Shown one piece after another: positions 41,214-49,989 of a DNA stretch of 64,000 nucleotides. The DNA lies in contig NZ_OY762229.1 of assembly GCF_963665355.1 (NCBI RefSeq), forward strand, positions 372,001 to 436,000. The letters run 5' to 3'. The notes below the pieces were generated by a model. The model did no database searches. It saw only the letters and a list, made by a program, of their open reading frames with translations, and was not told the origin of the DNA. This DNA comes from an uncultured Desulfobacter sp. Lineage in GTDB: Bacteria > Desulfobacterota > Desulfobacteria > Desulfobacterales > Desulfobacteraceae. Numbering within the stretch: the stretch's first letter is position 1; every line of letters begins with the position of its first letter. Made by a program: the position numbers and the translations under genes.

Positions 41214-42020
41214 TTATTGCTCTTGTATTACAGGATTCTCAAGCACACCAATACCTTCAATTTCCACCTCCATGCGATCTCCAGGTGCTATGTACACACG
41301 GGGTTTACGGGTAAAACCCACGCCTTCCGGCGTACCTGTCAGGATCAGGGTGTTGGGCAAAAGAGTAGAAGACTGGGACAGGTAGGAAATCATATTGGCG
41401 ATGCTGAATACCATGTCACTGGTGTGGCTGTCCTGCATGACTTCACCGTTCAGGCGCAGTTTAATGGCAAGATTCTGGGGATCGGGAATTTCGTCCGCCG
41501 TGGTCATGACCGGCCCGCAGGGACAAAAGGTGTCATAGCTTTTACCCCGGGTCCACTGGAATGCACCGGCATGTTTCTGCCAGCGGCGTGCAGAGACGTC
41601 ATTGGTGCAGGTATAGCCAAGCACATAATCCAAAGCCTCATCCTCGGGCACATTTTTAGCAGCCTTTTTAATGATCACCCCAAGCTCGGCTTCGTAATCC
41701 ACTTCTGGCGGATCCGAGGCACATTTAGGAATTACGACAGGCTCCCCGTGACCTGCCAGGGACCCGGGATATTTCATGAAAATCGCCGGATATTTTGGGA
41801 TTTCCTGGCCTGTCTCCTGGGCATGACGACGGTAATTAAGGCCGATACAGATAATAGCCGGCGTCTCCACCGGGGGCAGAATCCTGACCACATCCACCCT
41901 GTTCTCTGTATCAACAAAAGTGTTATCCGGATGCTGTTCCACCAGACTGGCTGTTTGTCCGTCCCAGTCACACCCCACGACTTCCTTACCCTGCTGGGTA
42001 ATAAAACGAATGATCTTCAT
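41214..42020 (-). CDS. Fumarylacetoacetate-hydrolase-family enzyme
   Basis: 268 residues, one FAH domain after a short N-terminal strand region. Metal/active-site signatures: ICIGLNYRRHAQETGQEIP, the metal ligand cluster in PPEVDYEAELGVII, and the DVSARRWQKHAG, SYDTFCPCGPV and LTGTPEGVGFTRKP segments. Members hydrolyse or decarboxylate beta-diketo or 2-oxo acids such as acylpyruvates; the exact substrate is not set by the sequence. AGGAGG lies upstream of the ATG. It is divergent from the rhomboid gene. Confidence 0.9.
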   Translation of the reverse strand: MKIIRFITQQGKEVVGCDWDGQTASLVEQHPDNTFVDTENRVDVVRILPPVETPAIICIGLNYRRHAQETGQEIPKYPAIFMKYPGSLAGHGEPVVIPKCASDPPEVDYEAELGVIIKKAAKNVPEDEALDYVLGYTCTNDVSARRWQKHAGAFQWTRGKSYDTFCPCGPVMTTADEIPDPQNLAIKLRLNGEVMQDSHTSDMVFSIANMISYLSQSSTLLPNTLILTGTPEGVGFTRKPRVYIAPGDRMEVEIEGIGVLENPVIQEQ

Positions 42021-42099
42021 TGCAGCCTCCTTTATTCTTTTTATTTTTTTATCACATGGGCTATATACAGTCAGAAATAATCACATCCGGCAAGGAAAA

Positions 42100-42996
42100 A
42101 TGCAACCTATTTTCACAGGCACACGACTCAGGGAAAGCAGCAGAAAGCAGGCCGATCTTATCCTGGTGATCCTGGCCTCCCAGTCCGTCAGGGCAGTCAT
42201 TGATACAGATCCCGACGGATTGTTCAGCATCCTTGTACCCGATGACGATGCATCAAGTGCCCGGGATCAATTGAAAAAATACGCCAGTGAGAATAAAGAT
42301 GTTCCAAAATCATGTCCCCCTGCCGGGACCCCAATTTTTTTCAGCCCACCCGCCCTGGCGCTGGCCTTTTTTCTTTCAGCACTCCACTACGTGATCACCA
42401 TCAGGGGACTGCACAAACAAGCGATTCTAAACTTTGGTTCATCTTCGTACTATTTAAGCCAGGGGCAAAATTTCAGGGCAATAACAGCCTTATTTCTGCA
42501 CAGCAATACAGATCACCTAATAGGAAATGTGGCGGGAATACTTGTCCTTGCAGGCCCTTTACTGCGCGTGACCGGTTACGGACAGGGTCTTTTGCTGCTT
42601 TTAGCGGCGGGCACGGCGGGCAACCTGATCTCTGAAAGTTTTGGCAGGGATTTACGGATCTCCATCGGAGCCTCCACGGCGGTCATGGCGGCAGCCGGTC
42701 TTCTTGGGGCCCGGCGCATGACCATAGACAATGCACCCGGCTATTCAATGTTTTCCAAACTGAAAGGGCTGGTCCCCTTTGCCGCAGCAGCAACCCTTAC
42801 AGCCATGTTCAGCCACGGCGAAAATACCGATGTATCCGCCCACCTGTTTGGTTTTCTTTCCGGTACCGGTATAGGGCTTTGTTACTACCCCCTTTCAGAA
42901 CCGTTGTCAGGCCAGGTAATAAGCCGTATCTGCTTTGGCATAGTCCTGGGAATTTTGTGCATGGCCTTTATCCAGGGATTTAGACTTTTCTGGTGA
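42100..42996 (+). CDS. Rhomboid-family intramembrane protease
   Basis: 298 residues from ATG 42100 (CAAGGAAAA upstream); a longer frame over the neighbour's promoter is ruled out. A cytoplasmic domain of about 80 residues is followed by seven hydrophobic segments. FRAITALFLHSNTDHLIGN is the His-x-x-x-x-His-Asn rhomboid segment, ISIGASTAVMAAAGLL carries the catalytic Ser in Gly-Ala-Ser, and the final His is in DVSAHLFGFLSG. It cleaves membrane-embedded substrates in the inner membrane; the substrate is unknown. Confidence 0.88.
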   Translation: MQPIFTGTRLRESSRKQADLILVILASQSVRAVIDTDPDGLFSILVPDDDASSARDQLKKYASENKDVPKSCPPAGTPIFFSPPALALAFFLSALHYVITIRGLHKQAILNFGSSSYYLSQGQNFRAITALFLHSNTDHLIGNVAGILVLAGPLLRVTGYGQGLLLLLAAGTAGNLISESFGRDLRISIGASTAVMAAAGLLGARRMTIDNAPGYSMFSKLKGLVPFAAAATLTAMFSHGENTDVSAHLFGFLSGTGIGLCYYPLSEPLSGQVISRICFGIVLGILCMAFIQGFRLFW

Positions 42997-43091
42997 AATG
43001 TCCCACTGTTTCATTGAACTGCCTGGAACTTGGCTTGCTGGCCACCTTGCTGCAATATCGGACCTGAAATTGTTTCATATGGAGAATAAAA

Positions 43092-43607
43092 ATGCTTCAC
43101 GTTCGATCTATTTTAAAACAGGATCTTGAAATCATTTGCTCATTTCCACAGAGCAAGGAAGAATTATTTTATTTTTTCCCCAAAGCTGTTCATCCCTTAA
43201 CCCCGGAGCAACTGCAACACGCCATAGGCCAGCGATCAGACTCCACAGTGGTTGTGCAGGACAATACCGTTGTGGGTTTTGCAAATTTTTATCGTTGGAC
43301 GGCAGGCACCTGCTGCATAGGGAATGTTATCGTAGCACCGGTCGCCAGAGGCCAGGGTGTGGCAAAATTTCTTATCAGGGCAATGATATCTCTTGCTGAA
43401 CAAAAACATTTTGCAACCGTAATCCAGGTATCATGTTTTAACCAAAATACAGAAGGGCTCTTGCTGTACAAGGCTCTTGGTTTTGAACCAGTTGATATGG
43501 AGGAGCGCAAATACATTGACGGCAAACGGATAGTGCTCATTCATATGCAGTATCGAACACCCAAAACCCAGTTGCCGCGTCACACGCCACCCTCAAGCGG
43601 GGAGTGA
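43092..43607 (+). CDS. GNAT-family N-acetyltransferase
   Basis: 171 residues. The central part has the GNAT core: VVQDNTVVGFANFYRWTAGT, the acetyl-CoA-binding loop NVIVAPVARGQGVAKFLIRA and the final motif EGLLLYKALGFEPVDMEERK. The amino- or other substrate is not predictable. GGAG upstream of the ATG. A single gene between the rhomboid and the tautomerase. Confidence 0.88.
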   Translation: MLHVRSILKQDLEIICSFPQSKEELFYFFPKAVHPLTPEQLQHAIGQRSDSTVVVQDNTVVGFANFYRWTAGTCCIGNVIVAPVARGQGVAKFLIRAMISLAEQKHFATVIQVSCFNQNTEGLLLYKALGFEPVDMEERKYIDGKRIVLIHMQYRTPKTQLPRHTPPSSGE

Positions 43608-43655
43608 ACGTTGTCTGCCAATAATAAAATTTAAAAATTTATCGGAAAATAAAAC

Positions 43656-43871
43656 ATGCCGATTGTTTCCATCAAAATAGCAAAAGGCCGGAGCACTGAG
43701 CAAAAAAGAAAACTTGTTCAGGCAATAACCGATTCAGTTGTTTCAACACTGGATGTCAAACCGGAATGGGTTACAGTATTAATTGAGGAGTTTGACCGAG
43801 ACAACTGGGCAACCGGAGGCGAACTGCACATTGATAAATTCGGTGCCGGGTGTGGAAAACAAACCAAATAA
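43656..43871 (+). CDS. 4-Oxalocrotonate tautomerase-family protein
   Basis: 71 residues: MPIVSIKIAKGRSTEQKRKL with Pro-2 as the catalytic base after Met removal, then the typical ITDSVVSTLDVKPEWVTVLI and a metal-free tail. Members form small oligomeric tautomerases or isomerases. Physiological substrate unknown. Likely cytoplasmic; not obviously linked to neighbours. Confidence 0.88.
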   Translation: MPIVSIKIAKGRSTEQKRKLVQAITDSVVSTLDVKPEWVTVLIEEFDRDNWATGGELHIDKFGAGCGKQTK

Positions 43872-43887
43872 ATCACACCCGCCGACT

Positions 43888-44436
43888 TTACTTTGACGCA
43901 GGATCATTAAGCACCCCGGGTTGACACAGTATGAATTCACTCATGTGATTGGCAACTGTGGTGACCTTGTGGCTGAAAAGCCGGGCCTGGTGACAATCCG
44001 TGGTGAAGTCTCCGACAATGTAGCTCTTACCGATTCTGCGTGAACGTATGTCTGCCAAATCGGACCCGGCAATGCCACAGGCGCAAACCACCTGTTTTTT
44101 GTCTGCAAAGATTTCGATAAGCATTTTTTTATCGGCCTGGCGGTCAAAGCCCTCAACAATAAGGTCGCAGTCATGGAACAGTTCTGCGCAGTTTTGCGCA
44201 TCTATACGTCGGACCTGGGCCTCAAGATGCGCACTGGGATCAATGCGGTGCAAATTAACCTTAAGCGCATCGACCTTGAACAGGCCCACCTGATCGGCAA
44301 AATAAAATTGACGGTTGAGATTACCTGGTTCTACACGGTCGAAATCAACCAGTTTAAGCTGCATGACGCCGCTTCGAACCAGATTAAGTGCCACGTTGGA
44401 TCCGATCCCGCCGACCCCTGCAATACCGATTTTCAT
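43888..44436 (-). CDS. thiF: Sulfur carrier protein adenylyltransferase ThiF
   Basis: 182 residues, a short anaerobic-type ThiF. Rossmann start KIGIAGVGGIGSNVALNLV with the nucleotide-binding glycines, DFDRVEPGNLNRQFYFADQV with the conserved Arg/Gln, then a shortened C terminus. It adenylates the C terminus of ThiS. TGATG overlap with thiH shows coupling; it is the last gene of the thiamin operon. The C-terminal zinc motifs of larger ThiF/MoeB are absent. Confidence 0.88.
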   Translation of the reverse strand: MKIGIAGVGGIGSNVALNLVRSGVMQLKLVDFDRVEPGNLNRQFYFADQVGLFKVDALKVNLHRIDPSAHLEAQVRRIDAQNCAELFHDCDLIVEGFDRQADKKMLIEIFADKKQVVCACGIAGSDLADIRSRRIGKSYIVGDFTTDCHQARLFSHKVTTVANHMSEFILCQPGVLNDPASK

Positions 44437-45542
44437 CAGATGCAGTCCCAGTCTTTATAAATCGGCTGGTAACCATGGGCCAGAATGGCATCCGCCACCT
44501 GTTCCACACTGCGGGCATCGGTAATTTCGAACTGCGGAGTCTGACCGTCGGGTATCTCGGTGTATCCGCCAACGCCGGTGCTTGACCCGGCCGAGTAGCG
44601 GGTCACCCCCAGGGGGAGAATGCGATCCCGGAAGGTGGCGTTCTCACGGGTGGAGACAGTCAGTCCCGAACGTGGCAGGAAGATGCGCAATGCGGCCATG
44701 AACTGAACAAAGGTTTTGTCATTCACCAGGTAGTCGGGTGTAAAGTTTCCTTCTGCCGCGTTAAACCGGGGCAGGGAGATGGCCACCTCGGTATCGATAT
44801 ACTTATTTTCAAGGTAACGGGCATGCAGCCCGGTGAAAAACATTTCCCGGCGCGGTTCGGAAAGACCCAGCAGAGCCCCGAGATTGACCACCCGCATACC
44901 GCCCCTGGCAGCCCGTTCAGGCCCGTCGAGCCGCCAGCGGTAATCCATCTTTTTACCGGCCAGGTGAACCCGTTTATAGACGCCTTCGTCATAGGTCTCC
45001 TGGAACATGGTCATGGAATCCACACCGGCCTCGTTGAGTTGGCGGTACTCCTCAACTTCCAGGGGGTAGACTTCAATGGCCACCGAGGCAAAATGCTTCT
45101 TGAGCAGTTTGGCGGCATCCACCAGGTATGACATGGGAGTTATGTGCTGGGCTTCACCGGTGAGAAACAGCACATGCTGCATGCCGGTTTTGGCAATGGC
45201 CCTGGCCTCAATCTCAATCTCTTCCAGACTGAGCTTTCGACGAAGAATGGGATTTTTATGATTAAACCCGCAATAGGCGCAGCCGTTATTACAGTGATTG
45301 GAGATGTACAACGGAATAAACATCTGAATGGTGCGCCCGAAATACTGCACAGTCAACTGGTGGGCTTTACGGGCCATGGCCTCCAGATGTCCGGCTGCCC
45401 TGGGGCTCAGCAGGGTCAAAAAATCCATGGGCCCTGGTTTTTCCCTGGCCAGGCTGAGAATGATCTCCTCATCTCCCACCTGGTCAAAAAAACGGGGCAC
45501 ATCAAAATCACGGTACTGCTCAACGATCTTGTAAAATGACAT
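44436..45542 (-). CDS. thiH: 2-Iminoacetate synthase ThiH (radical SAM)
   Basis: 368 residues. Radical-SAM cluster motif CNNGCAYCGF (about residue 84), FLTGEAQHITPMSYLVDAAK, and the usual C-terminal ThiH region with TVSTRENATFRDRILPLGVT. It cleaves tyrosine to 2-iminoacetate for the thiazole of thiamin under anaerobic conditions. ATG has AAAATG- type weak site; 60 bases after thiG. Confidence 0.93.
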   Translation of the reverse strand: MSFYKIVEQYRDFDVPRFFDQVGDEEIILSLAREKPGPMDFLTLLSPRAAGHLEAMARKAHQLTVQYFGRTIQMFIPLYISNHCNNGCAYCGFNHKNPILRRKLSLEEIEIEARAIAKTGMQHVLFLTGEAQHITPMSYLVDAAKLLKKHFASVAIEVYPLEVEEYRQLNEAGVDSMTMFQETYDEGVYKRVHLAGKKMDYRWRLDGPERAARGGMRVVNLGALLGLSEPRREMFFTGLHARYLENKYIDTEVAISLPRFNAAEGNFTPDYLVNDKTFVQFMAALRIFLPRSGLTVSTRENATFRDRILPLGVTRYSAGSSTGVGGYTEIPDGQTPQFEITDARSVEQVADAILAHGYQPIYKDWDCI

Positions 45543-45602
45543 GATTTAGTCCTCTATCAAAACGCTTCAAGCTAATTTGTTTTCAGGGGTGGTTCCTGGT
45601 TT

Positions 45603-46379
45603 TTACCCTTCATCGAGAAATCCGGTCAGCGGTGAAGAGGCCCGGGCAAAAGTGGACTCCTCGGCCATGTCCGCCAGAAAGGCGGCCCGCCCGGCTTTGA
45701 CCGCAAGATCAAAGGCGCGGCCCATGGCTTCGGGATCCCGGGCCGTGGCAATGGCGGTGTTCACCAGAACAGCGTCCGCACCCATCTCCATTGCAGCAGC
45801 AGCCTGGGAAGGCTTTCCGATTCCCGCATCAACCACAATCGGCACGGAAGCGTTTTCAATCAGCATGGCGATCAGCGGTTTTGTCTCCAGCCCCCGGTTG
45901 GTTCCGATGGGGGCGCCCAACGGCATGACCGCTGCCGCACCGGCATTTTCCAGACGTTTGGCCAGGGGCAGGTCCGGCAGAACATAGGGCAAAACCTTGA
46001 ATCCTTCTTTGGCCAGAATTTCCGTGGCCTTCAAGGTTTCCCAGTTGTCGGGCATCAGGTATTTCATATCGGTGATGACTTCGATTTTGATGAAATCACC
46101 ACAACCGGCTTCCCGGGCAATGCGGGCAATGCGCACAGCCTGTTCCGCGTTGCGGGCGCCGGATGTATTGGGCAGCAGGGTTACATTCTTGGGAATGTAT
46201 TCAAGAATATTTTCAGACTGGGCAGTGATATCCACACGGCGCAGGGCCACAGTGATCATCTGTGAACCACTGGCCGCAAGCATCTTGGGAATCTGTCCAT
46301 GGTTGCCGAATTTCCCGGTACCGGTCAGCAACCGGTTGCTGAATTCCTGCCCACCCAATAAAAGCACATCATTGTTCAT
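45603..46379 (-). CDS. thiG: Thiazole synthase ThiG
   Basis: 258 residues from ATG 46379, six bases behind AGGAGG; the longer frame starting upstream overlaps thiS and is rejected. [60 protein letters not shown] with the Schiff-base Lys, and [20 protein letters not shown] with the phosphate loop are all typical. It builds the thiazole phosphate from DXP, ThiS-thiocarboxylate and 2-iminoacetate. Immediately after thiS. Confidence 0.95.
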   Translation of the reverse strand: MNNDVLLLGGQEFSNRLLTGTGKFGNHGQIPKMLAASGSQMITVALRRVDITAQSENILEYIPKNVTLLPNTSGARNAEQAVRIARIAREAGCGDFIKIEVITDMKYLMPDNWETLKATEILAKEGFKVLPYVLPDLPLAKRLENAGAAAVMPLGAPIGTNRGLETKPLIAMLIENASVPIVVDAGIGKPSQAAAAMEMGADAVLVNTAIATARDPEAMGRAFDLAVKAGRAAFLADMAEESTFARASSPLTGFLDEG

Positions 46380-46381
46380 AA

Positions 46382-46579
46382 TCATCCTCCTGCGACAAAA
46401 CTGAGCATCTCCAGGCGATCGCCCTCCCGGAGCTTTGTTGTCGGCCAAAATTCCTGTTTAATAATCTGCTGGTTAAGTTCAATAACCAGGGATCCTGCAT
46501 TGAGCTTTTTAAAAGCAATCAACTGTTCCAAAGTGCAGGACTCCATGGATTCCTGTTTTCCGTTGACAAAAATATTCAT
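46382..46579 (-). CDS. thiS: Sulfur carrier protein ThiS
   Basis: 65 residues from ATG 46579 (a TTG two codons earlier is possible); AGGA lies nine bases upstream. Ubiquitin-like [20 protein letters not shown] ending with the essential Val-Ala-Gly-Gly tail that carries the thiocarboxylate. First gene behind the TPP riboswitch and its terminator. Confidence 0.93.
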   Translation of the reverse strand: MNIFVNGKQESMESCTLEQLIAFKKLNAGSLVIELNQQIIKQEFWPTTKLREGDRLEMLSFVAGG

Positions 46580-46591
46580 AGGCAAAAATCC

Positions 46592-46634
46592 TAAAAAAAA
46601 AGCCGCTTACCCCTCAAATGAAGGGTAAGCGGCT
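46592..46634 (-). terminator. Riboswitch-controlled terminator before thiS
   Basis: AGCCGCTTACCC pairs with GGGTAAGCGGCT across a loop of nine bases, followed on the minus strand by nine T. It lies between the TPP aptamer and the thiS start, so aptamer-ligand binding probably causes premature termination. Confidence 0.85.
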
Positions 46635-46664
46635 ATGAAAAGGCCTTAATCCGGATATTCTCGG

Positions 46665-46762
46665 TTTATTGCTGTCTTATCCGCTTTTCCCTTCGCCAGT
46701 ATTACCCGGATCAGGTTCAATGGGTATTATCTCAGACGCTGTGCGCCACCCCAAACGATGAG
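46665..46762 (-). ncRNA. TPP riboswitch (THI element)
   Basis: On the minus strand the conserved segments are GGGGTGGCGC, GTCTGAGATAATACCC, GAACCTGATCCGGGTAATAC and GGCGAAGGGAAAAGC. These match the TPP aptamer. It controls the thiSGHF operon downstream through the terminator at 46592. Confidence 0.95.
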
Positions 46763-46822
46763 ACAGGCTATATAAAGAATGAAACGGTTTGTCAACTCCG
46801 GGTTGAACAAAAAAATTTAAAA

Positions 46823-47452
46823 TTATGCCGCCGGTTGAATTTTAAACTCAACCCGCCTATTGCTCCGGGCGTCGGTCTGCCCCTCTGTGTTGAGAACAGG
46901 AGAAGTTTTTCCAAGGCTGACCTCAGTCAGACGCTGGGGGGAGATACCAAGCCCCTCAAGAAAGGCCTTAACCGCGTGGGCCCTTTTTTGTCCAAGAACC
47001 ACATTGTAATCGTCGGCCCCCCTTTGATCACAATAGCCGACAACCTGAACACGCACATCAGGATTGTCTGCCATCCAGGCGGCCTGCTCTTTGATCAAAG
47101 CCCGGGCCTGCTCATCCAGTTCTGAGCTGTTAAATGCAAAATAGATGTGCCTGGACAAAAACTGCTGTTTCTCCTCCTCTATATCCATTGTCGCTGACTT
47201 TTCATCGGCTTCTGGCGCCCGTTCTTCAACCCCAGGAACATTGGCTTCCTGCCGTGTTTCAATAACAACGTCTTCTGATGCCCGGGACTCTTGTTCATCT
47301 GGCAAAAGCGCCTGGGGTGCAGTGGTGTCGGCATCGGTTGCCATTGCCGCCACAGGGACTAAGAGCGTTGAAACAAAAAGCCCTGCCGCCGCCAGGATTA
47401 AAACGATTGAAAATTTAACCGGGGTTGCTGTTGTTCTGTTGTTGAATTTCAT
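46823..47452 (-). CDS. OmpA-family periplasmic/outer-membrane protein
   Basis: 209 residues. An N-terminal membrane segment (VKFSIVLILAAAGLFVSTLL, likely signal peptide ending AMA), an acidic linker (about 45-95), and a peptidoglycan-binding OmpA-like domain (about 100-207): HIYFAFNSSELDEQARALIK, VQVVGYCDQRGADDYNVVLG, and TDARSNRRVEFKI. It resembles Pal, but has no lipobox. It probably tethers envelope structures to peptidoglycan. Single gene between the riboswitch and dapF. Confidence 0.88.
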   Translation of the reverse strand: MKFNNRTTATPVKFSIVLILAAAGLFVSTLLVPVAAMATDADTTAPQALLPDEQESRASEDVVIETRQEANVPGVEERAPEADEKSATMDIEEEKQQFLSRHIYFAFNSSELDEQARALIKEQAAWMADNPDVRVQVVGYCDQRGADDYNVVLGQKRAHAVKAFLEGLGISPQRLTEVSLGKTSPVLNTEGQTDARSNRRVEFKIQPAA

Positions 47453-47702
47453 TTTTCTTTTCCTTTATCAAGTTGAGATTAAAATGGAAGTCAGATGCTT
47501 CCGCACTCCTTGGAACTCCTGGAATATGCGAACCCCATGCCAAAACAACAACACATTGAAATAAAACGATATTTTGAGATAAAATTTAAAAAGACAGATG
47601 TTGTGGTTACAAGGATTTCACCACAGATTACGATTCTTGCAACAGACTTGCAGCAAAGATGATGGGTGACTTTTCGGTCAAACGCTAATTGATAGAGGCA
47701 CC

Positions 47703-48554
47703 CTAAATATCAATATTTCCTTTAAAAACGGCCTGGGCTGGCCCGGTTTTAAAAATATGGCCGCTGGATTCATCCCATGAAATCTGAAGATCGCCTCCGT
47801 CCAGATGAACAAGGACTTTTCGTCCGGTGCGTCCCGTCAGATGTGCGGCCGTGACAGCGGCGCAGGCACCGGTGCCGCAGGCAAGGGTTACGCCGGCCCC
47901 GCGTTCCCACACCCTCATTTTCATTTGACTGTCATTGAGGATTTCAATGAACTCCACATTGGTTTTTTCAGGAAAACGGTGATGATTTTCCACCATGGAA
48001 CCAATTGATTCAATGTCCACCAGTGACAGGTCATTCACAAAAATTACGGCATGGGGGTTTCCCATGGAGACACAGGAGACGGACAATGTACCCTGGGCTG
48101 TTTCAATGGGCACCCCAAGGGCCATGGCCCCGTCATGAACAAAAGGAATCTGTCCGGGAACAAGCCTTGGCACGCCCATATCCACACACACCGAGACCAC
48201 CTGCCCGTCCTGCTTTTTTTCGATCCGGGGAACCACGGTACCAGCCAGTGTCTGGACCTTGATTTCATCCTGGACAAGGATACTGTTTTCATAGAGATAT
48301 TTGGCAAAACAGCGCATGCCGTTACCGCACATCTCAGGCTGAGATCCGTCGGAATTGTAGATGACAAACCGGATATCATGGGTATCGGAATGCCGGGCCA
48401 GAATAACACCGTCGGCACCAATGCCAAACCGCCGGTGACACAAACGTACAGCCAGATCCGAATAATCAATGTGCCCGGCAATGGCCTCGTCTCTGTCATC
48501 CAACACAACGAAATCATTACCGAGACCATGCATTTTCCAGAAATTTATCAGCAT
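47703..48554 (-). CDS. dapF: Diaminopimelate epimerase
   Basis: 283 residues. Both active-site Cys are visible: QPEMCGNGMRCFAKYLYEN (about Cys-74) and GVTLACGTGACAAVTAAHL (about Cys-220). FWKMHGLGNDFVVLDDRDEA is the usual start. It interconverts LL- and meso-DAP in lysine and peptidoglycan synthesis. Follows the ribonuclease D gene by 44 bases on the same strand. Confidence 0.95.
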   Translation of the reverse strand: MLINFWKMHGLGNDFVVLDDRDEAIAGHIDYSDLAVRLCHRRFGIGADGVILARHSDTHDIRFVIYNSDGSQPEMCGNGMRCFAKYLYENSILVQDEIKVQTLAGTVVPRIEKKQDGQVVSVCVDMGVPRLVPGQIPFVHDGAMALGVPIETAQGTLSVSCVSMGNPHAVIFVNDLSLVDIESIGSMVENHHRFPEKTNVEFIEILNDSQMKMRVWERGAGVTLACGTGACAAVTAAHLTGRTGRKVLVHLDGGDLQISWDESSGHIFKTGPAQAVFKGNIDI

Positions 48555-48598
48555 TTTTCCTCCTGTTGATATTATTGCCTGTTAACCTTATGTCTTAA

Positions 48599-49729
48599 TC
48601 AGTGGGTCCGGGACAGGGTATCTAAAATCTGGTCCCCCAGAGCCTCAACCTGCCAGCGGCGCATACCCGGAATCTGCCCCAGCGCGTCCAGGGTTAAGGG
48701 ATTGGCTGTTGCCACAGCCGCAATTGTATTGTTGTTAATCAGAAATCCAGGCTCCATGGCCAGGGTCCGGGAAGCTGTTTCACGCATTTTCTTTAATTCA
48801 TCAATGCGATTAAGGATCTGGGGGGTCTTTCTGGGCATCCGGATTTTGGGGTAAGAGGGCAGTTCCCGGTGGGGTAATGCCAGGGCGGTTTCAATGGCCT
48901 CAACGCACAACTGCCCGTACATGCCGGCCTGCTTAGGGCTGAGAACCTGTCTTTTTAACACAGTGTCGATACTGGTGGGCCTGTGCTGAACCATGGCCAT
49001 AATGGACTGGTTGGACATGATTTTAAAGGGCGGCAGATCTTTTTTTTCCGCCAGGGCGAGCCGGACCGCCAGGAGATGCTCCAGCACGGCAAGGCTTCGG
49101 TTGTCAAGTTTCCCGGCCCCCTTGAAACGCTTAAACAAAGGTCTTGAATGATTGCTCTCGTACTTGACCCTGGCCTGCAGATCAAATTCCTCCTGGGCCC
49201 AGGCCAGGCGCCCCATTTTTTCAAGGCGGTCTTTGAGCAGGTCGTGAAGCTGTACAAGCGTTGCCACATCTCCCACACTGTATGCAATCATATCATCTTT
49301 CAAGGGCCGTTTTGACCAGTCCACCTTCTGGTATTTTTTATCCACATCAATATTAAAAAAGGATTTCAACAATGCACCCAGACCCCGCTCCTGAATATTT
49401 AAAAACCGGCAGGCGATCTCAGTGTCAAACAGGTTCTCGATTTCAACGGACAGTTCCCGGTCAAGACTTCTGACATCAAAATCAGAACCATGAAACACCT
49501 TGATAATGCCAGGATTTTCAAGGATACGGGAAAAGGGTGAAAAATCACTGACCAGAAAAGGGTCCACCAGCCAGGCCCGATTTAAACCCGCAATCTGGAT
49601 CAGGCATATTTTTTCCGAAAAACAGTGCATGGAATCGGCCTCCAGATCAACGCCGATGATATCACAGGGTTCAAGTTCCAGGCACATGTGTGCAAGCTCT
49701 TTGTCCGTTGTTACAAACTGATAAACCAC
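48599..49729 (-). CDS. rnd: Ribonuclease D
   Basis: 376 residues from GTG 49729 (AAAGGTG context). DEDD exonuclease residues in DIIGVDLEADSMHCF (first Asp and Glu), IKVFHGSDFDVRSLDRE and MIAYSVGDVATLVQLHDLL, with an HRDC domain at about 205-285 (ALAEKKDLPPFKIMSNQSIM). Trims 3' ends of tRNA and other small RNAs. Normal length. Probably cotranscribed with dapF. Confidence 0.9.
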   Translation of the reverse strand: MVYQFVTTDKELAHMCLELEPCDIIGVDLEADSMHCFSEKICLIQIAGLNRAWLVDPFLVSDFSPFSRILENPGIIKVFHGSDFDVRSLDRELSVEIENLFDTEIACRFLNIQERGLGALLKSFFNIDVDKKYQKVDWSKRPLKDDMIAYSVGDVATLVQLHDLLKDRLEKMGRLAWAQEEFDLQARVKYESNHSRPLFKRFKGAGKLDNRSLAVLEHLLAVRLALAEKKDLPPFKIMSNQSIMAMVQHRPTSIDTVLKRQVLSPKQAGMYGQLCVEAIETALALPHRELPSYPKIRMPRKTPQILNRIDELKKMRETASRTLAMEPGFLINNNTIAAVATANPLTLDALGQIPGMRRWQVEALGDQILDTLSRTH

Positions 49730-49989
49730 CTTTAGTTTTCCCTTGATTGTTTAAAACACTTCTTTTAAAATTCTTTTCTTTATATTTTTATATTTAACGG
49801 CTTTTAATTACAATGCTTAATCATAAACGCCCGATCATACGCTGCCCTGAGGTTTTGGGCAAGGACCGGACATGATAAATAGCCACGGGCTGGCCTGCTC
49901 TGCTGACACGTAAGGCTCAACCCGCAACAACGTATGAAAGTATCTTAACTACTTATCGGAACTTTCATAATAAAAACAGGAAGCAAAAA

